A stretch of 19,756 nt of DNA from JAAUQA01 sp036351435. Its GTDB lineage: Bacteria; Pseudomonadota; Gammaproteobacteria; Competibacterales; Competibacteraceae. The notes below the pieces were generated by a model. The model made no database searches and was not told where the DNA came from. It was given only the letters and a program-made list of their open reading frames with translations. Of this stretch, positions 8,287 through 14,833 are shown in pieces. Location: contig JAZBPA010000263.1 of assembly GCA_036351435.1 (NCBI GenBank), positions 1-19,756 of the forward strand. The letters run 5' to 3'. The first letter of the stretch is position 1. Each line of letters begins with the position of its first letter. A program made the translations under genes and the position numbers.

Positions 8287-9303
8287 GTGGCCAAAGGAAT
8301 CTATCGACAGTTTGATCTTATTGCACTGGTGGATGCTGCGGATGGCAGCTGTACGAGTGTTTCTCCTGGCTGCCAACAGCCCAGCCTTGATGCAATTCTT
8401 CTTCGTAGGACCAGCACCGCATTCACGCGCTGCAGTGTGGCGTTAGCTTGCTCGCTAATGCTGCATTGGAGTTTGGCCGGTTTGCTGGGGGATTTTTTGC
8501 CCGCTCCGCAACCACCATCAGATCAGCAACTGATGATTGTTCTCTCTCCGGGGCATTCCGCACCACAAGCAGCAGAGAAGAATTCGCACCTCACCGAATC
8601 TCCACCGTCGCAGAAACCAGTTGCAACTGCACCGCCGCCGAAAAGTGTTGTGCCGATTCATGTGCCACCAGCGCCTGATTCTGCTTCAACAGTGACGCCA
8701 GCTGCAACTCCCGCAGTCCGGCCAGTTAAAAAGCAGGTGGCGGCCCGTTCTAAACGGCAGGCTCCGCCCGTATCGAAAGCAAAATCTCCAACGCCTGCTA
8801 AGCAACAGTTACCAGCTCGTTCTAAGCCGCCAAAGAAGTCGCCGACTCAAACCACACAGACAGCAAAATCACGGCAATCTCTAGCCATGCCCTCTGACTC
8901 TGCACAATCCGAAACGCCTACCCAATCGACAACGGTGCAAGCAACGCAGGCAAAATTAGTGAATCGTCAAGCAGCTTTGGGGAAGCAATTGACTCATTCC
9001 TCCAAGGGCGGTAGCACGTCTCATACTGCTGTCAAAGCCGCACCGTTGCCCGACAATCCAAAACCGCGTTATCCAATGGTTGCGCGTAAGCGAGGTTTTG
9101 AGGGACGTGTCGTATTGCAAGTCACCGTGATGACCAACGGGAGTCCAATCAACGTGCAGATCAAAACCGGTAGCGGCCATTCACAATTGGATCGTGCTGC
9201 ATTGGAAGCGGTGCGACGCTGGCGTTTCCGACCGGCTCAACGAGGTGGTCAGCCGGTCAGTGCGGTACTTGATGTGCCGGTGGTTTTTCGCTTGAATGGA
9301 TAG
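8287..9303 (+). CDS. tonB: TonB-family energy transducer under riboswitch control
   Basis: TonB proteins span the inner membrane and periplasm and pass ExbB/ExbD-derived energy to outer-membrane receptors. With the start at 8287 (338 residues) there is one N-terminal membrane segment (CSVALACSLMLHWSLAGLL, about residues 49-67), a long Pro/Lys/Ala-rich periplasmic linker (about 70-250), and a C-terminal TonB domain (about 260-338). The domain starts KPRYPMVARKRGFEGRVVL and has the DRAALEAVRRWRFRPA helix and strand. The start is uncertain: GTG 8287 is preceded by GGGGGGG, while TTG 8233 is buried in the post-riboswitch hairpin and GTG 8329 has no Shine-Dalgarno. No exbB/exbD is adjacent. The cobalamin riboswitch suggests that this copy serves B12 uptake. 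Its stop is one base from the 3' end of the convergent hemerythrin gene. Confidence 0.85.
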   Translation: MAKGIYRQFDLIALVDAADGSCTSVSPGCQQPSLDAILLRRTSTAFTRCSVALACSLMLHWSLAGLLGDFLPAPQPPSDQQLMIVLSPGHSAPQAAEKNSHLTESPPSQKPVATAPPPKSVVPIHVPPAPDSASTVTPAATPAVRPVKKQVAARSKRQAPPVSKAKSPTPAKQQLPARSKPPKKSPTQTTQTAKSRQSLAMPSDSAQSETPTQSTTVQATQAKLVNRQAALGKQLTHSSKGGSTSHTAVKAAPLPDNPKPRYPMVARKRGFEGRVVLQVTVMTNGSPINVQIKTGSGHSQLDRAALEAVRRWRFRPAQRGGQPVSAVLDVPVVFRLNG

Positions 9304-9304
9304 C

Positions 9305-9757
9305 TCAATGCCAGAATTTGCCCAGCCAGGAATTGTTCAGCCAGGATTTTTTAGCCCCCATTTTCAAGAAATGTTCTTCGTAATGCTTATCGACTTTCAT
9401 GATGTGATTGGTTAACCATTGCTTCAAGAAAATCAATAACTCATAAGTGGGCGCGCTGGCGTCCTCTACGAACTGTACGCGAAATTCGTGTATCTCTGCT
9501 ATCAGCTTATCGTGCTCCTGCTTGTGTTCCTCATAACGGGGATAAGCGAATATACGCATCAGGCTTTCTTCGACTGCAAAGTGGATTCTCGTGTAGTCGA
9601 TCAGCTTATCGAGAATCTCCAGTCGTACTTCCTTTCTGCGCACACCGTGTATTCCATCATTCAACTCATTTAAAATATCAATTAAAACCTTATGTTGTTC
9701 ATCGATTTCCTGGATGCCCACACTCAGCTCATCAGACCATTCCGCTACTTCACTCAT
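9305..9757 (-). CDS. Bacteriohemerythrin, non-heme di-iron oxygen-binding protein
   Basis: 150-residue four-helix protein with every hemerythrin iron ligand in place: His22, His59 and Glu63 (HFAVE), His78 and His82 (HKQEH), and His118 and Asp123 (HIMKVD). The opening WSDELSVGIQEIDEQHK is the family signature. Single-domain bacteriohemerythrins bind O2 reversibly at a di-iron centre and have been tied to oxygen delivery, sensing or NO resistance. ATG at 9757 is chosen over the in-frame start at 9787 because MSEVAEWSDEL is the usual N-terminus; a GGGGA stretch lies about 9 bases upstream. There is a short Lys/Trp-rich tail after the last helix. It is divergent from cobB, with a 273-base shared regulatory region. 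Confidence 0.95.
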   Translation of the reverse strand: MSEVAEWSDELSVGIQEIDEQHKVLIDILNELNDGIHGVRRKEVRLEILDKLIDYTRIHFAVEESLMRIFAYPRYEEHKQEHDKLIAEIHEFRVQFVEDASAPTYELLIFLKQWLTNHIMKVDKHYEEHFLKMGAKKSWLNNSWLGKFWH

Positions 9758-9872
9758 GATGCTTGTCCCCATATCTAAAGTGATCAAGGCATGGCAGTTA
9801 TCGGAATCACAATGCTATGCGATGATTGACTGTTGTAATCGTTGTGTTGGCTGGCCGTTGCAGCCTTCTCCC

Positions 9873-9903
9873 TTGACTGTGACCTGTTAAACCGCTGTCT
9901 AAT
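9873..9903 (+). promoter_or_regulatory. Candidate promoter for cobB
   Basis: TTGACT (9873-9878) and TCTAAT (9898-9903) each match five of six sigma70 consensus positions, but the spacer is 19 bases, longer than optimal. It would start transcription near 9910, upstream of the three GTAACA repeats. The rest of 9758-10030 holds no gene; it is a divergent intergenic region. Confidence 0.35.
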
Positions 9904-9949
9904 GTATGCTTGCCCTGTAAATCCAAGATGTCGTTCAGGTATTTGTTTG

Positions 9950-9976
9950 GTAACACTGTGTAACAGCTTTGTAACA
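9950..9976. repeat. Three phased GTAACA direct repeats, candidate regulator binding site
   Basis: GTAACA occurs at 9950-9955, 9960-9965 and 9971-9976, i.e. steps of 10 and 11 bases, placing all three on the same face of the helix. On the opposite strand they read TGTTAC(A). Tandem half-sites at this spacing are typical of winged-helix (OmpR/PhoB-type) response regulators. They lie between divergent hemerythrin and cobB, about 55-80 bases before the cobB start. The regulator is not identified. Confidence 0.5.
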
Positions 9977-10030
9977 AGGCAGTGAATCGCTTAAACCTGG
10001 ACCTGTTGATATCACGAGCTCAACGCTTAA

Positions 10031-11353
10031 ATGATGGCCACCATAACCGGAGCAATGACTGATTCCGTTCTCTCTTGTCCTGCTTTGCTCATAGGAGCGC
10101 CAGCTTCCGGCCAAGGCAAGACTACCCTGACTGCTGCATTGGCTCGTTACCATCGTCGGCAGGATCGCCAAGTACGTGTTTTCAAAATGGGGCCGGACTT
10201 TCTTGATCCGATGATTTTAGAGCAAGCATCTGGCTATCCGGTCTACCAGCTGGATTTGTGGATGGTGGGTGAAACCGATTGCCGGCGTTTACTCTATGAA
10301 GCTGCCCGATCAGCCGATCTGATTCTCATCGAAGGGGTGATGGGATTGTTTGATGGGACACCGAGCAGTGCCGATTTAGCACAGCTTTTCGGCGTTCCGG
10401 TACTGGCATTGATTCAAGCTGAGGCAATGGCGCAAACGTTCGGCGCGGTCGCCTATGGTTTGGCCTATTATCGCGAGCGGTTGCCATTCGCCGGGGTGGT
10501 GGCTAATGGGGTTGCTGGTCCCAGTCATGCCGCGCTACTAGCAGACAGCTTGCCGGCAACCCTGCGTTATTGTGGCGCTCTGTCACCAGACCCGGAGATT
10601 GAGCTACCCGATCGCCACTTGGGTTTGGTGCAGGCTGCAGAAGTTGATGATCTGGAAAAGCGCTTGGAGGTGGCAGCAGCGGCCATCGAACAAACCGCTT
10701 TGACGGCATTGCCGGACCCGGTGTCCTTTGATCACGTATCATCAGTCGCATCGCCGCCGTTACTGGCGGGAGTGCGAATCGGCGTGGCACGTGATAAGGC
10801 TTTCGCGTTTCTGTATCCCGCCAATCTGGATTGTTTGCGCGCATTGGGAGCCGAACTGATTTTCTTCTCGCCCCTACACGATATCGCCTTACCTGCTGTG
10901 GATAGTCTTTATCTGCCCGGAGGTTATCCCGAGTTACATTTAGGGCAACTGGCGGAGAATCACACCATGGTGACAGCGATAAAACAGCACCATGTGGAGA
11001 GAAAACCACTGTATGCCGAATGCGGTGGATTGCTTTATCTGCTGGAAACCCTGACCGATATGCACGGTGAATGTGCGGCCATGACCAGCTTGTTACCTGG
11101 CCATGCGGTTATGCAACCACGCTTGACCGCATTAGGGTTACAGACTGCTCCGTTGCCGGAGGGAGAGTTACGCGGCCATACCTTTCACCACTCCCGACTG
11201 GAGACACCACTACGTCCATTAACCTATGGCAAGCGGCAACACGATGAGGTGCAAGGAGAGGCAATCTATCGGATTAACCGATTGACGGCCTCATATCTGC
11301 ATTTGTATTTTCCAGGCAATCCAGCGGCGATTGCCGGTCTGTTGCGGCCTTAA
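10031..11353 (+). CDS. cobB: Cobyrinate a,c-diamide synthase (CobB/CbiA)
   Basis: 440 residues, normal length for the family. It performs glutamine- and ATP-dependent amidation of the a and c acetate side chains of cobyrinic acid (or hydrogenobyrinic acid) in cobalamin biosynthesis. The N-terminal dethiobiotin-synthetase-like P-loop domain has GAPASGQGKT (22-31), KMGPDFLDP, and ILIEGVMGLFDG. The C-terminal class I amidotransferase domain has PGGYPELH, catalytic Cys331 in YAECGG, and the late GHTFHHSRLE motif carrying the catalytic histidine. The start is taken at the first ATG of a tandem ATG-ATG at 10031; an ATG at 10055 is also possible, and no strong Shine-Dalgarno decides. No other cob/cbi gene is seen in the window, so the rest of the pathway must lie elsewhere. 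Whether the host route is aerobic or anaerobic cannot be decided here; cbiA would be the anaerobic-route name. Confidence 0.95.
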   Translation: MMATITGAMTDSVLSCPALLIGAPASGQGKTTLTAALARYHRRQDRQVRVFKMGPDFLDPMILEQASGYPVYQLDLWMVGETDCRRLLYEAARSADLILIEGVMGLFDGTPSSADLAQLFGVPVLALIQAEAMAQTFGAVAYGLAYYRERLPFAGVVANGVAGPSHAALLADSLPATLRYCGALSPDPEIELPDRHLGLVQAAEVDDLEKRLEVAAAAIEQTALTALPDPVSFDHVSSVASPPLLAGVRIGVARDKAFAFLYPANLDCLRALGAELIFFSPLHDIALPAVDSLYLPGGYPELHLGQLAENHTMVTAIKQHHVERKPLYAECGGLLYLLETLTDMHGECAAMTSLLPGHAVMQPRLTALGLQTAPLPEGELRGHTFHHSRLETPLRPLTYGKRQHDEVQGEAIYRINRLTASYLHLYFPGNPAAIAGLLRP

Positions 11354-11384
11354 ACCGGCGTGATGAAATACAAGAGGGATAACT

Positions 11385-11813
11385 GTGGCGTATCAAGACG
11401 TTGAAAACATCGTTTTGCGTGGCGATCCCAGCCATATTTGGCTGAACAGCATCGAAGAGATGGATATCGTGGAGTATCTGGGGCGTAAACAACCAACCCA
11501 ATACCATCCTGATGTGATTCCGCTTATCTGCCGTTATCCGTTTGCCGATGAAGACAACATAACGTTTGTTTGCCAACGGTTTTTGCAACTTCTAGTGTAC
11601 TCAGAAAGCTATTTGTACTGTTACAAAGACCGCATTGATATTTTCATTTTTATCGCCGGTTTTATGGAATCCGCCGGTTACACCCCCGCCATCAATCAAC
11701 TGGTATTTCATCGTAATTTATTACTGAAGCAGGGTTTAGCTAACACTTCTGGCGAAGTGCTGACACTCAACTTTGCGATTACCCATTTGTACCAGAAAAA
11801 GTTTAAAATTTAA
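11385..11813 (+). CDS. Unrecognised 142-residue protein
   Basis: I do not recognise a family. The protein has no signal peptide and no clear membrane span; the most hydrophobic stretch is IDIFIFIAGFMESAGY near residues 84-100. It is rich in aromatic residues (YSESYLYCYKDR) and appears mostly helical. GTG at 11385 is the start: AAGAGGG lies 6 bases before it. It begins 32 bases after the cobB stop and ends 68 bases before the CULT-domain gene, so the three may be co-transcribed. A good ribosome binding site and uninterrupted frame between two real genes argue that it is genuine. Confidence 0.7.
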   Translation: MAYQDVENIVLRGDPSHIWLNSIEEMDIVEYLGRKQPTQYHPDVIPLICRYPFADEDNITFVCQRFLQLLVYSESYLYCYKDRIDIFIFIAGFMESAGYTPAINQLVFHRNLLLKQGLANTSGEVLTLNFAITHLYQKKFKI

Positions 11814-11880
11814 CGGATTGAGCGCACTTCAAAGTGACCTTGATTTCCCATCTCCGCCGTTCATTACGAAGGCAAGAGCC

Positions 11881-12348
11881 ATGCAGTACCCAGTAAGTCA
11901 GCTCAGCATCAACATAGGCTTTAGAGGCCAATCCCATAGCCTGTGGTGTTTCGATAAGCAAGCCGTCGATCCCACATTGCGCGAGGCTATCGTTACTGCA
12001 GAGGAAGAGAAAGAGGAGGACCCGCAACGCACATTGAATTGCCGACATTGCGGCCACCCTATTACCCGTCCTGACACACGAATCCACGTCAATGGGCAAC
12101 ACACCCATGTCTTTACCAACCCTCATGATATGACTTTCCGAATCGGTTGTTTCCGCGAAGCGCCGGGGGTAACCCGACGCGGCAAATCAACCGATTTCTG
12201 GAGCTGGTTTCCAGGGCATCGCTGGCAAATCGTGGTGTGTGGATCCTGCCAACTGCATCTGGGCTGGCGTTTCGCCGCCGACCATAAAGAGTTTCACGGC
12301 CTGATCTTGAATCGGCTGGTCGAAAGCGAGGACAATGCTAGGTATTGA
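11881..12348 (+). CDS. CULT-domain protein, bacterial relative of the cereblon thalidomide-binding domain
   Basis: 155-residue single-domain protein. Four zinc-ligand cysteines form two knuckles, Cys54/Cys57 (CRHC) and Cys120/Cys123 (CGSC), matching human cereblon Cys323/326 and Cys391/394. The ligand cage is Trp109, Trp115 and Trp129 with Phe131, in the same register as human Trp380, Trp386, Trp400 and Phe402 (spacings 6, 14 and 2). The SWFPG and LGWRF motifs and HVFTNP are also typical. The position of human His378 is Trp107 here, a difference in the pocket. Bacterial CULT proteins are a described family with an uncharacterised natural role; they bind cyclic imides and uridine-like ligands in vitro. 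There is no signal peptide. ATG 11881 is chosen (AAGG about 8 bases upstream); the open frame extends back to 11773 but would overlap the preceding gene. Residues 36-50 form a Glu-rich insert before the first zinc knuckle. Confidence 0.9.
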   Translation: MQYPVSQLSINIGFRGQSHSLWCFDKQAVDPTLREAIVTAEEEKEEDPQRTLNCRHCGHPITRPDTRIHVNGQHTHVFTNPHDMTFRIGCFREAPGVTRRGKSTDFWSWFPGHRWQIVVCGSCQLHLGWRFAADHKEFHGLILNRLVESEDNARY

Positions 12349-12446
12349 TTATTCATCCGCTTCCAGATGTTGGTCGGAAAACCGCTAAAGCGACAGAATG
12401 GCCTCTAACTCTCCCTAATTAAGCCACAACAAGGTATATTACAGCG

Positions 12447-12493
12447 GATTCCATAAGCACCGTCCCGGTGCACCAACCCGTAAATCTGGAATC
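12447..12493 (+). promoter_or_regulatory. Nested inverted repeat in the leader of the GT2 gene
   Basis: GATTCCA (12447-12453) pairs with TGGAATC (12487-12493); inside it GCACCG (12457-12462) pairs with CGGTGC (12466-12471) over a 3-base loop. The outer arm ends two bases before the GGAG Shine-Dalgarno (12495-12498) of the gene starting at 12503. No U-tract follows, so it is not an intrinsic terminator for the CULT gene. It could affect translation initiation; unproven. The remainder of 12349-12502 shows no gene. Confidence 0.35.
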
Positions 12494-12502
12494 TGGAGCA
12501 TA

Positions 12503-13240
12503 GTGAGCCAAATCAGCAGCATTTGTGACAGCGGTCAGGATAGCCACATCATCGTCATCCCCGCCCGTGATGAGGAAAAAACGATACGGACAGTCATCGA
12601 AGGCATTAAATCGATTCATCCCCAAGAAGAGGTGGTCGTCGTTGACGATGCCAGCACTGATGCCACCGCAGCTGTGGCACAAGCTGCTGGCGCTAAGGTG
12701 TTATCTCTGGCGTTAAGATTAGGGGCTTGGGGAGCTATTCAGACGGGTATTCGTTATGCGCTCGAAACAGGTTGTCAAACCGTCATTACCATGGATGCTG
12801 ATGGCCAGCATGAACCGGCTTATGTCAATGCACTAATTCAACCGATACTTACCGGCCAAGCGGATGTGGTGATCGGTGCTTGTCCTGACCGGGTTAGTCG
12901 CGCCAGGCGTTATGCCTGGTCCTATTTTCGGTTGCTCACCGGGCTGAAGTTGGAGGACATCACTTCGGGTTTTCGGGCTTATAACTTCGCGGCGATTAAG
13001 ATCCTGGCATCGGCGGAAGCGAGTCTAATCGATTATCAAGATGTCGGGGTGTTGTTGATTTTACGCCGCAAGGGGCTGCGCACCGTGGAGGTCCAGGTTC
13101 CTATGGGGATACGTACTACGGGTGTTTCACGGGTTTTCAGTTCTTGGTGGGTCGTGGCTAATTATATGTTGCAGACCAGTTTGCTCTGTATTGCCCGGGT
13201 AGGCTCCGGTAAACTCCTCAAATTCCATCGCAATATTTAA
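12503..13240 (+). CDS. Glycosyltransferase family 2 protein, DPM1/polyprenyl-phosphate type
   Basis: 245-residue GT-A fold enzyme that would transfer a sugar from a nucleotide donor, probably to a polyprenyl or lipid phosphate. Visible motifs: IIVIPARDEEKTI (16-28), VVVDDASTD (45-53), the metal-binding MDADGQH (97-103), and DITSGFRAY (152-160), the pattern of dolichol-phosphate mannose synthase-like enzymes. There is no C-terminal pair of membrane spans, but the next gene encodes a small membrane protein that may anchor it. GTG at 12503 is preceded by GGAG at 12495-12498. It begins the plus-strand arm of the glycan region; only 3 bases separate it from the next gene. Confidence 0.92.
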   Translation: MSQISSICDSGQDSHIIVIPARDEEKTIRTVIEGIKSIHPQEEVVVVDDASTDATAAVAQAAGAKVLSLALRLGAWGAIQTGIRYALETGCQTVITMDADGQHEPAYVNALIQPILTGQADVVIGACPDRVSRARRYAWSYFRLLTGLKLEDITSGFRAYNFAAIKILASAEASLIDYQDVGVLLILRRKGLRTVEVQVPMGIRTTGVSRVFSSWWVVANYMLQTSLLCIARVGSGKLLKFHRNI

Positions 13241-13243
13241 CGG

Positions 13244-13630
13244 GTGCTTGTGGTTACTTATCAACTGACTTCGACGCTGATTGGCTTGGGAATCGCTATC
13301 AGTATCCTGCTGTTGGTTCGGCGCGATCACATGCGCGGAACTTACGCGGTGTGGTGGCTGTGTGCAGCCACTATTGCCTTGTTGTTGGGGATATTTCCCA
13401 AAGTGTTCGACAAGTGGGCTGCCTCGCTAGGCGTGGGTTATCCCCCAGTGTTGGCCTTGGTATTAGGCTTGGGATTGATTCTAATCAAAATGTTAACGAT
13501 GGATCTGGAACGCTCCCACCAAGAGCGCAAGATTCGTCGATTAGCCCAACGACTGGCGATACTAGAAGCAAGACCCCAGATGTCGGATGCCGATGCCGCC
13601 GGCGTTGATAACGACACCGAAGCTTTGTGA
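13244..13630 (+). CDS. DUF2304-like small membrane protein
   Basis: 128 residues with three hydrophobic spans (about residues 5-25, 32-51 and 65-84) followed by a charged coiled-coil-like tail (MDLERSHQERKIRRLAQRLAILE). This layout matches DUF2304 proteins, which commonly sit next to, or are fused to, GT2 glycosyltransferases and are thought to be their membrane partners. The start is GTG 13244, 3 bases after the GT2 stop, or GTG 13250; no clear Shine-Dalgarno, consistent with translational coupling. The C-terminal 20 residues are Asp/Ala-rich and likely disordered. Confidence 0.75.
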   Translation: MLVVTYQLTSTLIGLGIAISILLLVRRDHMRGTYAVWWLCAATIALLLGIFPKVFDKWAASLGVGYPPVLALVLGLGLILIKMLTMDLERSHQERKIRRLAQRLAILEARPQMSDADAAGVDNDTEAL

Positions 13631-13654
13631 TGCTCCGCTACTGACCTAAACTTC

Positions 13655-14833
13655 GTGCGCGTCTTACATATCGGCAAGTTCTTTCCTCCTTTCGCTGGTG
13701 GGATGGAGTATTTCTTAGCCGATCTGTTACCGGCACTTGAGCACAACGACACGCAAACCGCTGCTTTGGTGCACCATCATCGTAAGCAGTTATGGGGCGA
13801 TTGGCCGTCTGAACTTCACTGCACACCAGTGATCTTTCGAGCCCCTTGTTATGGGCGGCTGCTGTACGCGCCAATCAGTCCGAGTTTTCCGCTTTGGCTG
13901 GCGCGCGCAATTAATACATTTAAACCCGATTTGCTGCATCTTCATATGCCCAACACGTCGGCGTTCTGGGCTCTGCTGATTCCCGTCGCGCGACGCCTTC
14001 CCTGGATCATTCATTGGCATTCCGACGTGGTGTCTTCTCAGATCGATCGGCGTTTGACGCCAGCTTATCATTTGTATCGTCCTTGGGAGCAACGTTTACT
14101 AGCCACCAGCCGTGCGATTATCGTCACTTCACCAAACTATCTGGACGCCAGCGAGGCGCTGGAACCTTGGCGGGATAAATGCCGGATCATCCCGTTGGGA
14201 TTCGACCCCGAACGAATTGCTGGCCCTTCAACGGATGCGCTGTCCCAAGCTCAATCGTTGTGGGGAGAAACGTCCTGTAGATTATTAGCGGTCGGGCGGT
14301 TGACCTACTACAAGGGGTTCGAGGTTTTGGTGCGAGCCGTTGCCGACAATCCCGCTATACGGCTGGTCATCGTCGGGAAGGGCGAACATCGTCAGCGACT
14401 CACAACCCTAATCGAAACACTAGACCTGACAGATCGTGTGGTGCTGGCGGGTTCTCGGACCGAGGCGGAACTCAATGCGTTGTGGGCAACCTGCGATATA
14501 TTCTGTTTGCCCTCGCTGGAACGCACCGAGGCATTCGGACTGGTGTTGCTGGAAGCGATGCGGTTTCAAAAACCGGTGATTGCCAGTGACATCCCGGGCT
14601 CAGGTGTGGGCTGGGTTATACAACAGGGAAAACATGGGGTACTGGTGAGACCGAATGATGCCAGTGCGCTGGCTAAAGCGATTGGTGAATTGAGTCAGCA
14701 ATCTCAACAGCGTAAACAGCTGGGACAAGCTGGATCCATATCTTTGCAGCGGGTTTTCCATATCAAGCGGATTGCGGCTCAGATAACGGGTTTGTATTGG
14801 GAGATTGAGCACGCAAAGCCTGAAACAGGATGA
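13655..14833 (+). CDS. Glycosyltransferase family 4 protein
   Basis: 392-residue retaining GT-B enzyme that would add a sugar from a nucleotide donor to a cytoplasmic glycan or lipid acceptor. The N-terminal domain opens RVLHIGKFFPPFAGGMEYFL with the acceptor-side glycine loop, then LLHLHMPN and WIIHWHSDVV. The C-terminal donor domain has LLAVGRLTYYKGFEVLVRA, IVGKGEHRQRL and the family E-x7-E motif (Glu292 to Glu300, EAFGLVLLE). GTG at 13655 begins 24 bases after the DUF2304-like gene and gives the canonical N-terminus. The last 71 bases overlap the 3' end of the opposite-strand GT-C-like gene, so about the last 23 residues are encoded on DNA used in both directions. The sugar and acceptor are unknown. 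Confidence 0.93.
   Translation: MRVLHIGKFFPPFAGGMEYFLADLLPALEHNDTQTAALVHHHRKQLWGDWPSELHCTPVIFRAPCYGRLLYAPISPSFPLWLARAINTFKPDLLHLHMPNTSAFWALLIPVARRLPWIIHWHSDVVSSQIDRRLTPAYHLYRPWEQRLLATSRAIIVTSPNYLDASEALEPWRDKCRIIPLGFDPERIAGPSTDALSQAQSLWGETSCRLLAVGRLTYYKGFEVLVRAVADNPAIRLVIVGKGEHRQRLTTLIETLDLTDRVVLAGSRTEAELNALWATCDIFCLPSLERTEAFGLVLLEAMRFQKPVIASDIPGSGVGWVIQQGKHGVLVRPNDASALAKAIGELSQQSQQRKQLGQAGSISLQRVFHIKRIAAQITGLYWEIEHAKPETG

Noticed and set aside
8500..9000. Repeat-like Pro/Lys/Ala/Thr-rich stretch in the tonB gene
   Set aside because: This is the ordinary low-complexity periplasmic linker of TonB proteins, not a DNA repeat array.
10503..11009. 168-aa open frame antisense to cobB
   Set aside because: It overlaps conserved cobB domain sequence and shows no recognisable features or ribosome binding site.
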